This document shows, one piece after another, positions 41,460 through 62,200 of a stretch of 64,000 bases of DNA. The position numbers were made by a program, and so were the translations under genes. The stretch spans positions 39,811,409 to 39,875,408 of the forward strand of contig NC_084830.1 of NCBI RefSeq assembly GCF_033115175.1. The letters are read 5' to 3'. The notes under the pieces were generated by a model. That model did not search any database and was not told the origin of the DNA. It saw only the letters and a program-made list of their open reading frames with translations. The first letter of the stretch is position 1; each line of letters starts with the position of its first letter. This stretch comes from Lepus europaeus. Lineage: Eukaryota; Chordata; Mammalia; Lagomorpha; Leporidae.

Positions 41460-41580
41460 AGGTTGGAGAGCCTGACTGTCTGGTTTCAAATCTCAGCTTT
41501 TCTACTTTGTTTTTGACCTTAGGCAAATCATTTCACCTCTGTCTGAGGTTTCCTTATCTGTAAAATAATGTCTTAGATCA
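41460..41580 (+). repeat. MIR-type fragment
   Basis: GTCTGGTTTCAAATCTCAGC, TTAGGCAAATCATTTCACCT and CTTATCTGTAAAATAATG match MIR in order. Confidence 0.65.
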
Positions 41581-42064
41581 GTTCCTCTGTAGCAATGCCT
41601 CAGATCGAGATCCTTGGACAAGTGAGTGAGAGATTGCTTTTAGGAGAAACCTGTAATGGAGTAAAGAAAATGGGATTAAGGCAAGGACAGAATTTGTAAA
41701 GCCTCAGCCTGACCCTACAGAATGAATTGGGCCACAGAGGTCTGCCCAGAGATGAGGAATGTGAGCCATAGGTTCCTATATCAGGCAGTCTGGACTAGGG
41801 ATGCCAAGGTGCCTGTCCTTGGCCAAGAATTATCTTCCAAATAAGGGTGGAATTGTGAGCTCTTAGCAACCAACACCTGTAGCAACTGGAATATGTGTAT
41901 ACCAGCCCAGTAAAACATCTGAGTGAGTCACCAACAACATCTGCTACAAATGAAGATATTAAAAGTACATAGCTGTAGGATACTGACATTATTAAGTGAA
42001 TTAATCCAAATAAAGAACTTACCATAGTGCCTGGGCTAGTAAACATTAACAGAAGCCAGATCTT

Positions 42065-42240
42065 TTCAGGCCTTGTAAACCGAAGGACAAAGTTTAGATT
42101 TCATGAAAAAAATCAGTCTGATGATTATATGGAGAAATAATTAGGAGACAGCAAGAAAAGCAGGGATACAAGTTAGGAAGGTTTTCAAATGTCTAAATCA
42201 AGAGCTGATGGTCGCTTGTGCACAGCTGATGGGATCATAG
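42065..42240 (-). mobile_element. L2-like fragment
   Basis: CCTTGTAAACCGAAGGACAA, then AGTCTGATGATTATATGGAG and AAGAGCTGATGGTCGC, read as a decayed reverse-strand L2 segment. Confidence 0.4.
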
Positions 42241-42449
42241 GTAATTTATAGCTGGGGAAATTGCAGCAGGATTCTAGAGGGGAAATATTTGAGTTGGACC
42301 TTGAAGGAAGGATTCCAAAGGGAACCTTGAGAGGCTCATGGGAAAAAGAAGACAACATGTGGGCCATCTGAAGCAGTGACTTGTCAGTCAGGGTGGTAAT
42401 GAAATGGAGGAGAAAGCTCAAAGACAGGCCAGAAGTTGGGAACTCTCTT

Positions 42450-42764
42450 TTTAAAGATTTTTATTTATTTATTTGACAGGTAGAGTTACAGACAGTGAAA
42501 GAGAGAGGTCTTCCATCCGATGGTTCACCCCCTAATTGGCTGCAATGGCCAGAACTGCACTGGTCTGAAGCCAGGAGCCAGGAGCTTCCTCCGGGTCTCC
42601 CACGGGGTGCAGGGGCCCAAGGACTTGGGCCATCTTCTACTGCTTTCCCAGGCCATAGCAGAGAGCTGGATCGGAAGAGGAGCAGCCGGAACTAGAACAG
42701 GCACCCATATGGGATGCTGGCACTTCAGGCCACAGCGTTAACCCGCTGAGCCACAGCCCTAGCC
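42450..42764 (-). repeat. C-SINE
   Basis: Well-preserved minus copy, 40 bases before the next young copy. Confidence 0.8.
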
Positions 42765-42806
42765 CCAAGAAGTGAGAGTAATTAAAATGAAGAGACATGG
42801 TTAAAT

Positions 42807-43148
42807 CTTTTTTTTTTTTTTTTTTTTTTGGACAGGCAGAGTGGACAGTGAGAGAGAGAGAGAGACAGAGAGAAAGGTCTTCCTTTTTTGCCGTTGGTTC
42901 ACCCTCCAGTGGCCGCCACGGCCGGTGCACCACACGGATCCGATGGCAGGAGCCAGGTGCTTCTCCTGGTCTCCCATGGGGTGCAGGGCCCAAGCACTTG
43001 GGCCATGCTCCACTGCACTCCCCGGCCACAGCAGCTGGCCTGGAAGAGGGGCAACCAGGACAGAATCGGTGCCCCGACCGGGACTAGAACCCGGTGTGCC
43101 GGCGCCGCAAGGCGGAGGATTAGCCTAGTGAGCTACGGCACTGGCACC
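42807..43148 (-). repeat. Young C-SINE
   Basis: Young GC-rich subfamily. GTTAAATCTT (before) and GTTACATCTT (after) form a probable duplication. Confidence 0.85.
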
Positions 43149-44604
43149 GTAGTTACATCTTAAGGGTAACAGAGGAAGACCAATCAGATAAGAAAAGCAA
43201 AGTCAAGAAAGGATGTTATCAATCGTGTCAATAATTCAGTAGGATGAAGATTGATGCCACTGATAACTTTGAGCAGACCCAAATTATAGAGGCTGAAGAC
43301 AGATTGCAGGCAGCTTAGTAGTTGGGGCAAACTGCAGGTATTCATTTCACTATGGGTTCTTCTTTCGTGTCTTGGCAGCCAGTAAAAATGGTGACGAACT
43401 TTAGCTTGAAAAAACTCTGTGAGTCTAGAAAAGAATAGAGGTAGAGGAAATTGGCTAATAGAAAACCAGATTACTAAAGGGAGAACAGGAAGAAACAAGT
43501 TAAATATTGTACAGACCAAAAATAAGCTTGCTTGGAACTATGCACCTGAGCATGTGATCAGACAATGATGGGTGTGATGCTTTGAAAAGAAGGCTGTATT
43601 ACATTTCAATGTGTGCTTTTATAGCCCAACGGTATTTTAAAAGTCATGTTTTTTTAAACACCACACTAAAAGGGATAGCAACTAAAAGGTATATTTGCAT
43701 TCATGAGTCATCAGAGTTAGGATTTTCTTTTGGATGTGAACACTATTCAATATAAAAATCCTCCAAATAAAGTATGCATTATTATCACTTTCACAATAAA
43801 GGCTCTTTAGCAATTATAAAATACTGTGAAATGACCTAGTACACTTTTATGCTTGTTTTCTAAAAGTGTGTTAGGTAACGTGCAGAAAATTTGCGAAGTT
43901 TTGAATTGCTTTCTAAAGGAGTAAATAGGAAGTAGGATCTGAAGTGCCTGTAGGGAATGCCTGTTTTTGACAGCCTGGGATCTGCTTCTCTTCCTTCCTG
44001 GAGTAGTTTTAGGAACCTACCCCTTCCTCCCTTCTCAGCTTTATGAGAAGCAGCACCTCTCAGTGTGGGGACACCATTAGCAGGGCCATTTTCTGTGCAA
44101 CATCTATATTGGTGATGAATTACTGGGAATTGGCACACTTAAACTAATGCAGTCAGAGTGACTTGTAAAGACATTTTTTTCTCTTCTAAATATCCTGACG
44201 TAGATTCTTTGCTGTTTCATGAACCAGTTTAGGGTCTTGAATCAAGCAGAGTTTGTAAAAATGAAGTCAACACCAAGGAAGTAACAACAAATTGAAAGAA
44301 AACTGGGTTCTGAGTCACGTTATATGGGGTTATTGAGCACCTCTGACTCCTAGCAACCTGTACTTCTGGAGTTTTCACTTGGGTGACCCAATACATTTCC
44401 TGTATTATTTAAGCCAGTCTCAGTTGGGGTTTTCTGTTGTAACTAAAACTTCCCAGATGACATGATTTGATACAACTGACACTTTTGCATCATCTGTCAT
44501 AATATTGGTGGACTCTTGTTGCTATGGAAATTGATGTCACCTTTTTGAAAAGTGAACATTATGGGACTCTTGTAGTCACATAGTTTCTTATAGGAAAACA
44601 TTGC

Positions 44605-44908
44605 TGGGGTGGTCTTTGGCGTAGTGGTTAAGGAGCTGCTCAGGATGCCTGCATCCCATATCAGAGTGCCTGTGTATGAGTTCTGGTTCTGCTTGTGATC
44701 CAGCTCCTGCTAAGGTGTACCCTGGAAGGCAGTCGATGACAGCCTAGGTACTTGGTCTCTGCCACCCACATGGGAGACCTTGACTGAATAGCTCCCAGCT
44801 TTGGCATGGCCCATCCCCACCTGTTGTGGGCATCTGGGGAGTAAACTACTAGATAGGAGCTCTGTTTCTCTCCTTTCTTCCTTTCGAATAAATAAGAAAC
44901 ATTTAAAA
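44605..44908 (+). repeat. C-SINE, old copy
   Basis: GGAAAACATTGCT (before) and GGAAAAACATTGCT (after) flank it. Confidence 0.75.
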
Positions 44909-44945
44909 GGAAAAACATTGCTATTCTATTATTTACAAAAAATAT

Positions 44946-45259
44946 TTTTTAAAGATTTATTTATTTATTTGAAAGAGTTACACGGAGAAGAGAGGCAGAG
45001 AGAGAGGTCTTCCATCCGCTGGTTCTCTCCCCAGATGGCCGCAACAGCGGGAGCTGTGCTAATCTTAAGCCAGGAGCCAGGAGCTTCTTCCTGGTCTCCC
45101 AAGTGTGTGCAGGGGCCCAAGGACTTGGGCCATCTTCTATTGCTTTCCCAGGCCCTAGCTGGACAGGAAGTAGATCAGCCGGGTCTTAAACCGGTGCCCA
45201 TATGGGATGCTGGCACTGCAGATGGGCGGCTTTACCCGTTATGCCATAGTGCCGGCCCC
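44946..45259 (-). repeat. C-SINE
   Basis: Minus copy close to, and inverted relative to, the copy at 44605-44908. Confidence 0.8.
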
Positions 45260-45799
45260 TTCAAAAAAGTTAATCAGCCATTCATGGAAAGCATAAAGGA
45301 AAAAGATTGACTGGAAGGCAGAAAAATAACTAAGAATCTTCCAGTGGAAGGCTCAAACAGAAAAGGTGGATGATTTGGAAATTCTTATGTTTTCTGAGAT
45401 CAAACACAACAGGTTTGTGTGTTAATTTTGACCTTGTTCTACTAAAGCTAGGAAGTTAAAAAACCAGTTCACACTCAACATGTCAAAAGGAAAAGCAACA
45501 AGCTGCTTTTGTTAAGTGGTCACATTAATCTGTTTCCTGTCCAATTTCCAAACTAAGACCAGCAGTAGAGTGTGGAATATTACTTTAATAGTGATGAGGC
45601 ATATTAGAAAATACAGAGAATGAGATGTGAATCTGTGCAAAAATGACCTTTAGATTAAGCCCAGAGGCATGCAGCCCTACCTGTCCAGCTATGGACAAGT
45701 GAAAAATTTAATGCAGAGAGGAATTAGGCAGTATGCAGTTTCTCTGTAAACAGCTTATGCCCAAAGAGAGAGTGCTGTTCATGCTCACTTCCTTATCAC

Positions 45800-46500
45800 A
45801 AACTTACTGCTATGGTTTAAATATCTCCACCAAACTCATGTTGCAATGTAGTCCCATTGTGAGGCGGTAAGAGGATGGAAACTAGTCTGACTGGTATTTG
45901 GATGTGAAAGTTTGGGTAGGTCAAGTGAAATAAGATCACAGGGCTGGCGCTGTGGTGTAGCAGGTAAAGCTGCCATCTGCAGTGCTGACGTCCCATATGG
46001 GTGCTGGTTTGAGTTCCAGCTCTTCCACTTCAGATCCAGCTCTCTGCTATGGTCTGGGAAAGCAGTAGAAGATGGCCCAAGTCCTTGGGCCCCTGTTACC
46101 CTGTGGGAGACCCAGAGGAAGCCCCTGGCTCCTAGCTTCAGATAGGTGTAGCCCCAGCCATTGTGGCCAGTTGGGGAGAGAACCAGCAGAAGGAAGACCT
46201 CCCTCTCTCTCTGCCTCTTCTCTGTGTAACTCTGACTTTCAAATAAATAATTTTTTTTTTATAAAAGTCACAAGGTTGGGTGCTAATCCAATGAGACTGT
46301 GGCTTCATGAGACCTGAGCTTAGATCCTGAGCCCCTATAGGATGCCCTGTACCCTCTTGACTGTACAGTTATTTCACCAGATGCAGCCATCTAATCTTGA
46401 ACTTCAGCCTTCAGCATCATAAGCCAAATAAACCTGTCTTCCTTATAAATGTCCCAGTTTGTGATATTTAGCTATAGCAACAGAAAATGGACCAAAGACA
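45800..46500 (+). mobile_element. Old MaLR-type (MLT1-like) LTR split by a C-SINE
   Basis: The start (GCTATGGTTTAAATATCTCC...AACTCATGTTGCAATGTAG) and the end (GCCAAATAAACCTGTCTTCC...GCAACAGAAAATGGACCAAA) match the typical text of mammalian MaLR LTRs, including the AATAAA. A C-SINE occupies 45941-46262. Confidence 0.65.
45941..46262 (+). repeat. C-SINE inside the MaLR LTR
   Basis: AAGATCACA (before) and AAGTCACAA (after) are probable duplication remains. Confidence 0.8.
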
Positions 46501-46621
46501 CTTAACCAATCAAGTGATTACCCCTCCATCAATCTAGGTCCAACCAGGAGGCAGAGCAGTGACTTAGATGGGTGAAATTTAAAGAATTTTTACACTATGT
46601 GTAGTAGTTAAATGTGTTAAA

Positions 46622-46935
46622 ATCACTAGGTTAATCCTCTGCCTGTGGCGCTGGCATCCCATATGGGCGCCGGGTTCTAGTTCCGGTTGCCCCTCTTCCA
46701 GTCCAGCTCTCTGCTGTGGCCCAGGAGTGCAGTGGAAGATGGCCCAAGTGCTTGGGCCCCTGTACCCGCGTGGGAGACCAGAAGAAGCACCTGGCTCCTG
46801 GCTTCAGATTGGCGCAGCGCCGGCCGTGGTGGCCATTTGGGGGGTGAACCAACGGAAGGAAGACTTTTCTCTCTGTCTCTCTCTCACTGCCTAACTCTAT
46901 CTGTCAAATAAAAATAAATTTAAAAAAAATTTAAA
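46622..46935 (+). repeat. C-SINE, 5' truncated
   Basis: Starts at ATCACTAGGTTAATCCTC; the first bases of the head are missing. Confidence 0.75.
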
Positions 46936-47599
46936 AAGGCCTCTCAAGTAGTACCCTATGGCTGAGAGAGGGTACCCAAAGAAAGACAAACTTGGAAGAG
47001 GGTTCACTTCAGTGTGGTTGCAGACCACTGGATGGTGGGGTTTGCTGGCTTGCCTGGGCCAGATCTGGTTTAGAATCATCAACAAGAAATGACCCCAGAC
47101 ACAGGCAAGCCAAGGCCAGTGAGCGGATTGCAAGGGAGCTAGGATGCTTTTGTAGATGCAAAGCCAGGGCCAGGGGCAGATCTCTCCAGATTGGAGAGCT
47201 TCAGAAATAAGCCTGAGGGGAAAGCAAAGCCAAGATTAGTGTGTACACTTGCAGAGGGAGTCAGAACTGCTACAGGCATGAAGCCAGGAGCGTGTGGTAC
47301 CATCTCAAGAGGACTGTAGCAAGGTGGTCACTAGGCCTCCAAGGTAGGTAGCTGGGCCATGCTTTCTGTGTGGGCAACTGGATGAAGCAAAGCACTACCA
47401 CATATACCCACCACAGATAGACACGCAGCAGGAGGAAGAAAAAGCAAATTTCAGCACATAAACCAGGAGCAACTCCTTTCCTACTGCAGTGTCCCTCCAG
47501 CATTCTCTACCCAATTTGCTCATTCAAAGAAGAAATGCATATGGTCCAATCTATTGCAGAGCAGGTACTGACGGATGGATTTGGAGCTGAGAAATGAAT

Positions 47600-48170
47600 A
47601 ATTGATAAGGGGCTCAGTAAGCCTCTGATGACTCTGCTTCCAGATGCACCAAGTCTACACACATTGGGCCTCCTGAACAACAAAGCAGCTATTTCAGCCT
47701 AACAAGATTTAGTTGTCCTGATAAATAAAATCCTTTTCTTTCCGCAAGATGAGAACATAGTTTCAACAGTCATTGATGGAGTTTTGGGGGAGATCAGTTA
47801 GTATCAGTTAACTCCATGGAGTGGGCCCCATTGTTGGAGTTCCTTTGCTGTACCGTGCAGTTTCTTGATCAGAAGCAATACTGTGCAGAATGCCATGGAA
47901 ATGGATAAGGCATCTGGTGAGCCTTCAAATGATAGTGCCAACAGAAGTAATAGCAGCAGAGAGGAGAGGTCTGTATCCAGAATACAGGGCAATTTCAATG
48001 AGGACAAATCTCTGCCCTCCGGGTGGAAAAGGCCCAATGTAACCAGCCTGCCACTAGGGAACTATGCCATTTTAGGGACTCAGTGTCAGTCTCTACTGTA
48101 GGCAGATTTGGCACACACTAGCAGGGCTGAGGCAAACCTTGGTTAGGGACATTCCAATGTGTTAACTCTA
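47600..48170 (-). pseudogene. ERVL-like pol (integrase) remnant
   Basis: The minus strand resembles the integrase region of ERVL elements: it keeps the order of a CPIC-like zinc-binding part followed by a W-Q-V-D-Y-like segment (here VAGWLHWAF). Stops and shifts break it. Identification rests on remembered ERVL nucleotide patterns. The flank 46940-47600 may be part of the same old provirus but was not recognised. Confidence 0.45.
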
Positions 48171-48299
48171 CAAGACCTCCTTCCCTCCCACTGCCACTTT
48201 GTTTACACATCCATTGAACTATCACTGAAAGTATGTTGTTTTTTTTTTTTTCTCATACTTACAAGCATCCTCTTCAATGTATGCCAATGCCATTCAAGT

Positions 48300-48600
48300 A
48301 GACCACAGGAATGTCACTTGAAAGTTTCAATTCTGGGATACTGGGAGAAAAGAAATGGGGCATTCAGGAGAAGATCTGAGGATAAGATGGTGGCTTTGAG
48401 CATGCTGAGGTTGCATTATCAATGGGACATTCTAGCAGAACTGGCCAATAAGCAGTTGAAGGTGGAAGTCAAGGAAATCTGGAGGATTTCTTCACATACA
48501 AGTGATAGTTAAAGCCATGAGAAGAGACCCAGTTGCAAAGAAAGTAAAGTCAGAGTCAATTGCAGGAGAGAGAAGAAAGAAAATTACATATTAAGGAAGT
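48300..48600 (-). mobile_element. L2-like fragment
   Basis: GGGACATTCTAGCAGAACTG, GCCAATAAGCAGTTGAAGG and AGTTAAAGCCATGAGAAG resemble the reverse complement of an internal L2 segment. Confidence 0.45.
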
Positions 48601-48876
48601 TTAGTCGATAGAAATAAAGGAATCCAAACAGAATAAAGTATCACTGAACTCCATGTAGAATATCTTCAAGGAAGGGAGAGTCAACAATATTAGAATTTAC
48701 TTACCTTCATCAGTCTTACATCTATACTGTCTTCATGGACTCTTCTGATCACTCAGCCTGAAGTGATCCCTCCTCCTTTGAACACCACCACCCTTGAGAC
48801 ACTTTTATGTTAACTGACACATTCATCTTTGATTTATTGTTACTTTTATGTCTGATCTTAACCAAATAACAAGCAA

Positions 48877-49208
48877 CGGGGGTGACCCTGTGGTATAGGG
48901 GGTAAAGCCACCACCTGCAGTGCCATATGGGCTCCGGTTCTAGTCCTGGCCACTCCTCTTCCAATCTAGCTCTACTATATGGCCTGGAAAACAGTAGAAG
49001 ATGGCCCAAGTCCTTGGGCCCCTGCACCCACATTGGAGACCTTGAAAAAGCTCCTAGCTCCTGGCTTCAGATCGGCACAGCTCTGGCCGTGGCGGCCATC
49101 TGGGGAGTGAACCAGCAGATGGAAGACCTCTCTCTCTCTCTCTCTCTCTGTCTTCCTCCTTCCCTCTCTGTAACTCTGCCTTTCAAATAAATAAATCTTT
49201 AAAAAAAA
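48877..49208 (+). repeat. C-SINE
   Basis: ATAACAAGCAA before and AATAAGCAA after are probable duplication remains. It has a (CT)n tract at 49128-49150. Confidence 0.8.
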
Positions 49209-49272
49209 ATAAGCAATTTGAGTCCAGGGTTTGCATCTTTTCACCTTTTGTTATATAAAGGTAAAATTCTTG

Positions 49273-49595
49273 GGGCCGGTGCTGAGGCACAGCAGGTTAA
49301 AGCCCTGGCCTGCAGTGCTAGTATCCCATGTGGTCACCAGCTTGAGTCCTGGCCACTCCACTTCCGATCCAGCTCTCTGCTGTGGCCTGGGAAAGCAGTA
49401 GAAGATGGCCCAACTCCTTGGGCCCCTGCACCCACATGGGAGACCTGGAAGAAGCTCCCGGCTCCTGGTTTCGGGTCAGCACAGCTCCAGCCATTGCAGC
49501 CATTTGGGGAGTGAACCAGCAGATGGAAGACCTCTCTCTCTGGCTCTACCTTCTTGTCTTTCAAATAAATAAAATAAATCATTAAAAAAATATAT
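49273..49595 (+). repeat. C-SINE
   Basis: TAAAATTCTT flanks it on both sides. It ends about 200 bases beyond the presumed CTHRC1 poly(A) site. Confidence 0.82.
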
Positions 49596-49789
49596 AAAAT
49601 TCTTAAAGTGCTGATGAATTTCCTGACACATAAACACCTTTTTGTCTTTGTATCCCTTAAAATGAACCATATTATACATGTGTGAGAAATAATATATGAT
49701 TATTAAATGAATACACAATTAGATTTATATTCAACCTTTCAGATATGAAATACCAGAACTCCAACATCAGTAGAAATTAGCTTAAAGAT

Positions 49790-50173
49790 ATTAAATTTGT
49801 TTGAAATAAGTTTTATTTAACAGATATAAAATAGTTCTGAACATTTACAACTTGTACAAAGACTGGAAGCTTTTATATTTAAAAAAATGCTGTACTAAGA
49901 GAATAGGAAAAACTAGACACCACAATGACATTCTAAATCTTAGGTTCAAGGAATGGAAATAAGAGGAAAATATTCTAATCAACTAAAATAATCCCAAACC
50001 ATTTTTGATTGAAATAAAATGAGTACTATTAGGTTCAAAACAGTGTGAAATCACACTTAGGTCTGTAGTTTTTTTCCTTCAGATGTATATGTATAAAACA
50101 TTTTAAAATGTCATTTAGATGAACCACTTAAGGATATAATAAGAAAGAGGTAGGGGATGAAACTTCAAAGGCT
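49790..50173 (-). other. CTHRC1: CTHRC1 3' UTR with poly(A) signal
   Basis: This is non-coding AT-rich sequence after the stop. A minus-strand AATAAA at 49817-49812 fits a 3' UTR of about 380 bases. The cleavage site at about 49790 is inferred. Confidence 0.7.
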
Positions 50174-58176
<8,003 letters not shown>

Positions 58177-58389
58177 CTACAGAGAGACAGGAAAAGGGGA
58201 AAGAACTCTCACCACTTAGATTCAAAGATGCAGTACATTATAATTGCATTTATTTTGAGCCCTTGAAGTCAAGAATCCCTTCATACCAATTACCCATATT
58301 CTAGATGAGTTTTTGTAGAGAATTTCAAAATTATTTCAGAAATACTGTAATTTCTTTCATACTTTTTAATTGCTCAAACTTTACACAAA

Positions 58390-58406
58390 TACACACACAC
58401 ACACAA
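58390..58406 (+). repeat. Short (CA)n run
   Basis: About eight CA units in CTHRC1 intron 1. Confidence 0.8.
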
Positions 58407-58488
58407 AAATCCAAGAGGACAAAATGTTTTTATTTGCCTGCTTCTTTCCACTGCTCATTATAAGCCTATTTTTTTTAATCAGAAAGCT

Positions 58489-58714
58489 TTTTAAAAAGAT
58501 TTATTTCTTTATTTGAAAGGCAGAGTTAGAGAGGGAGAGACAGAGAGATCTTCCATCTACTGGTTCACTCCCCAAATGGCCTCAATGGCTGTTTTCTCAG
58601 GCACATTAGCAGGGTGCTAGATCAGAAATAGAGCTGCTAGGACCCAAACCGGCAACCATAGGGAATGCTGGCGTCAAAGGCAATGGCCTAACCTGCAGTG
58701 TCACAATGCCAGAC
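58489..58714 (-). repeat. C-SINE, internally deleted
   Basis: The middle (CAAAGCCAGGAG ... CTTGGGCC) is missing between CTCAATGGCTG and TTTTCTCAGGCAC. Confidence 0.75.
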
Positions 58715-58973
58715 CTATGATGGATATGATTTGATTTTCCACTTTTTTTTTTTCTGATCTTGTATCTTGTAAAAGGAGTTGGATTTCACCACTATACTTT
58801 TACAGTTTTATGAAAACCTTGCACCATTTTGGATGCTTAACTTATTTCTAATTTTTTTACCATTAATCTTATTGTGATGAAATTTTTTATCCACGTAGCT
58901 TTTTTTCTTCTTTTGACTTCTCTCCCTAAGATAAATTCCTAGGGCCATAACTATAAAATAAAATCTTAAAATT

Positions 58974-59246
58974 ATTTTCTATACTTATTTGTGAGGCAGG
59001 GAGAGAGATAGATAAAGCTCCCATCAGCTGGTTCATTCCCCAAATGTCTCCAACAGCAGGGGCTGGGCTGTGGTGAAGCCAGGCACAGGAAATCCAGGTC
59101 TCCCACATGGGTGGCAGGAATCCAATTACTGAGCACCATCATCTGCTGTGTCTTGGGGTTTACATTAGTAGGCAGCCGGAACAAGGAGCTAGAGCTGGAA
59201 ATTGAACCCACATACTGCTAACTGCTAGGTTAAATGTCTGCTCCAT
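58974..59246 (-). repeat. C-SINE, old copy
   Basis: Diverged, with head reduced to AACTGCTAGGTTAAATGTC. Confidence 0.68.
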
Positions 59247-59531
59247 AAAATAAAATCTAAATAGTCAGCAATCATCTCATACTGGAAATATCTCTAAATT
59301 GGATATATATATGCCCCCTGCTTCTTCTCCCTGTTTTTATATAGAAGTTGTCTTAGGATAGTATTTCTGGTCTCCAGTCCCAGCCTAGCTCCGCAAGGAC
59401 CAGTGACCCAGTTCCAGGTGACCACCAGTCTTCAACAGGGGGGCAATACTCTATCAGACAATCTGTATATGCTGAGATTCTGTTTTTTATATATATGTAT
59501 GTGTGTCCATATGAAGGGGTATATTATAAAG

Positions 59532-59755
59532 TTCAAATGCATGGATTCTAGCACTAGTTTCTTAGGATTTGAATCCTGGTTCTACCACTTTTCAGCTATG
59601 GGAGCCCAGTGCCTCTTTCCTTAGTTGTAAAATGGGAAAAATAATAACGTTTCTTACCTTGTAGGGTTTGTATGAGATTTAAGTGAATATTATACAACAC
59701 ACACTGAGAACAAGGCCTGGAACACAGTACACACTGGCCACTATTATTCTTGTAA
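59532..59755 (+). repeat. MIR SINE, nearly full length
   Basis: GGATTTGAATCCTGGTTCTA, TTAGTTGTAAAATGGGAAAA, GTAGGGTTTGTATGAGATTT and GGCCTGGAACACAGTA follow MIR throughout. Confidence 0.7.
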
Positions 59756-60144
59756 TCACCCCAAGACCAATGTCCTCGAGGCATTGCCTGGACAAGTGTG
59801 TCCACTCCCATGAGTGGACAGAATAGGTTCCAGATCTGGGGAAGAAAGCACTGGCAATCCCATCAGCTAGCATCCATAAACCATGCACATAAGCCAATGT
59901 TGTTTGCTCAGTGGTAAAGGTAGTATTTTGAGCTTCATCTATCCAACTCCTGTGTCTACCCTAGAAAGTTCATGTGGGAACAAGGGTGCCATTTATTAGA
60001 TCCTCCAAACTCCAACACAATCTACTTATATTTTTACTCTAATATTTCCTGTTTGTCTAAATTGATCAATGCTATCATTCTGTACAAATATAATGTCCAA
60101 ATGAAAAACAAGTTCCTTATATATTAAAATAATTTCAGAGTTAG

Positions 60145-60465
60145 ATATTTATTTATTTATTTTGATTTGAAAGGCAGTGAGGGTGAGAGAGAGAGAAGTT
60201 GATTTGTCATCCATTGATTCACTTCCCAAATGCTGGCAACAGCTGGGCCTGGGCCAGGCCAAAGTCAGGAACCAGGTACTCATCCAGGTCTCTAATGCGG
60301 GTACCAGGAAACTAGTTACTTCATGCATCACTACTGCCTCCCTGGGTCTGCATTAGCAGGAAGCTGGACTTGATAATAGAGACAGGGCTCAAACCCAGGC
60401 TCTCAGATAAGGGGTGCAGACATCCCAAATAGTATCTTAAGTACTATTTCAAATGCATGCCCCCA
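60145..60465 (-). repeat. C-SINE, old copy
   Basis: Diverged minus copy directly before another. Confidence 0.72.
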
Positions 60466-60477
60466 AAACTTATCTCT

Positions 60478-60786
60478 TTTTTAAAAGATTTACTTATTTG
60501 AAAGGCAGAGTTATACAGAGGCAGAGGCAGAGAGAGAAAGTCTTCCATAGGCTGGTTCACTCCCCAAATGGTTGCAACAGCCCAAGCTGAGCAGATCTAA
60601 AGCCAGGAGCCAGGAGATTTTTCCAGGTCTCCCACGTGGGTGCAGGGGCCCAAGTGTTTGGGTCATCTTCCACTACTTTCCCAGGTCATAGCAGAGAGAG
60701 GAACAGCCAGAACTTGAACCTGCACCCATATGGGATGCCAGCCCTGCAAGCAGCAGCTTTAACTGCTACACCACAGCGCCAGTACC
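60478..60786 (-). repeat. C-SINE
   Basis: Better preserved than its neighbours, ending CCACAGCGCCAGTACC. Confidence 0.8.
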
Positions 60787-60917
60787 AAAGGCTTATCTTT
60801 TAACTTTACTTTCTGGATTAGACATGATCACTTTAAAAATCCAAAAAGCACACTGGGGAGGGTCCTATGTAAATGTTTGCTAATCAATTTGCCTCTCATA
60901 TTACCTATTTGATCTTT

Positions 60918-61274
60918 TAAACATTTATTTATTAATTTATTTTAAAGACAGAGAGAGAGAGAGAGAGAGAGGAGGGAGGGAGGGAGGAGGGGAGAACAGA
61001 GAGAGATTGATCTTCCATCATCTGGTTCATTCTCTAATGCCCACAACTAGGGTTGGGCCAGGCCAAAGGTAGGAGTCAGGAATTCCATCCTGTTGTTCCA
61101 TGTGGGTGGCTGGAACTCAAGTACTTGGGCCATCATCACCTGCTGCCTCCCAAGCATGTAAGTAAGAAGCTGGATTGGAAGTGGAGTCAGGAGTCAATCC
61201 TAGGCACTCAGTATGGGATGTGAACAACCTAAGTAGCTGTTTAACCAGCTACCTGTGCCACAGTGTCTGCCCCT
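60918..61274 (-). repeat. C-SINE with purine-rich expansion
   Basis: An old copy whose GA tract has grown to (GA)n(GGGA)n at about 60949-60995. Confidence 0.75.
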
Positions 61275-61400
61275 AGTCTTTGTTCTGATAACTGACTTTT
61301 TCATAACTTTTACATTGCCATTTACTAACTATAAGAAAATAAACTATTTACTGTCAGAGAAACAGTGAGGAAAGTATCTAACTATAAAAGTATTTGAAAA

Positions 61401-61696
61401 GGGGCTGGTATGGTGGTACAGCGGGTAAAGCCATTGACACCTCAGCACTGGCATCTCATAAGGGCACCAGTTCGAGTCCCAGCTGCTCTACTTGTAATCC
61501 AGCTCCCTGCTAATGGCCTGGGAAAGCAGTGGAAGATGGCCAAGTGCTTGGGCCCCTGCACTCATGTGGGAGACCTGGATGGAGTTCCAGGCTCCTGGTT
61601 TGCTGCAATTTGAGGAGTGAACCAGTGAATAGAAGGTCGGTCTCTCCTTTTCTCTCTGTAACTCTGCCTTTCAAATAAATAAATAAATAAATGGTT
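61401..61696 (+). repeat. C-SINE
   Basis: Plus copy with an (AAAT)n tail at 61674-61692. Confidence 0.78.
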
Positions 61697-61839
61697 TTGT
61701 TTTAAAAAATAATTATTTGGCCTAAAGTGTCCAGTAAGTGTCATGGTTGAAGATTTTTATTCACCTTTTCATCTAAAAAACTGTATTTAAGATGACATAA
61801 CTTTAAGGGATTAGGTTACCCAGGTATTATTTCTTTCTT

Positions 61840-62170
61840 CTTTTTTTAATAGATTGATTTATTCATTTGAAAGAGTTAACACACAGAGAGAAGGAGAGGC
61901 AGAGATAAGTGGGGGTGTGTGTCTTCCATCTGCTGGTTCACTCCCCAATTGACTACAAAGGCCAGAGCTGCGCCCATCTGAAATTAGGAGCTTCTTCTGG
62001 GTCTCCCATGCAGGTACAGGGGCAAAAGGATGTGGGCCATCTTCTACTGCTTTCCCAGGCCATAGCAGAGAGCTGGATCGAGTGGAGCAGCTGGGTCTTG
62101 AACTGGCGTCCATATGGGATGCCAGCACTGGAGGCAGCAACTTTACCCACTACGCCACAGTGCTGGCCCC
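61840..62170 (-). repeat. C-SINE
   Basis: Minus copy, inverted relative to the next one 30 bases away. Confidence 0.8.
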
Positions 62171-62200
62171 ATACTTTTTCCACTTTAAAATGCTAACGCA

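Larger units (their letters stand above)
39641..49789. other. Intergenic region between SLC25A32 and CTHRC1 (tail to tail)
   Basis: No gene was found. Besides the listed repeats, a decayed ancient repeat (GCTGAGCTCCTGCTCTGTGC) lies at about 39955-40085. Stretches with nothing recognised: 39641-39950, 41105-41459, 41581-42064, 42241-42449, 43149-44600, 45260-45800, 46501-46620, 46940-47600 and 48601-48876. Confidence 0.75.

Noticed and set aside
47804-48101. Two overlapping frames of about 78 codons on opposite strands
   Set aside because: They fall in the ERVL-like remnant, and neither matches the direction and frame expected of a kept gene.
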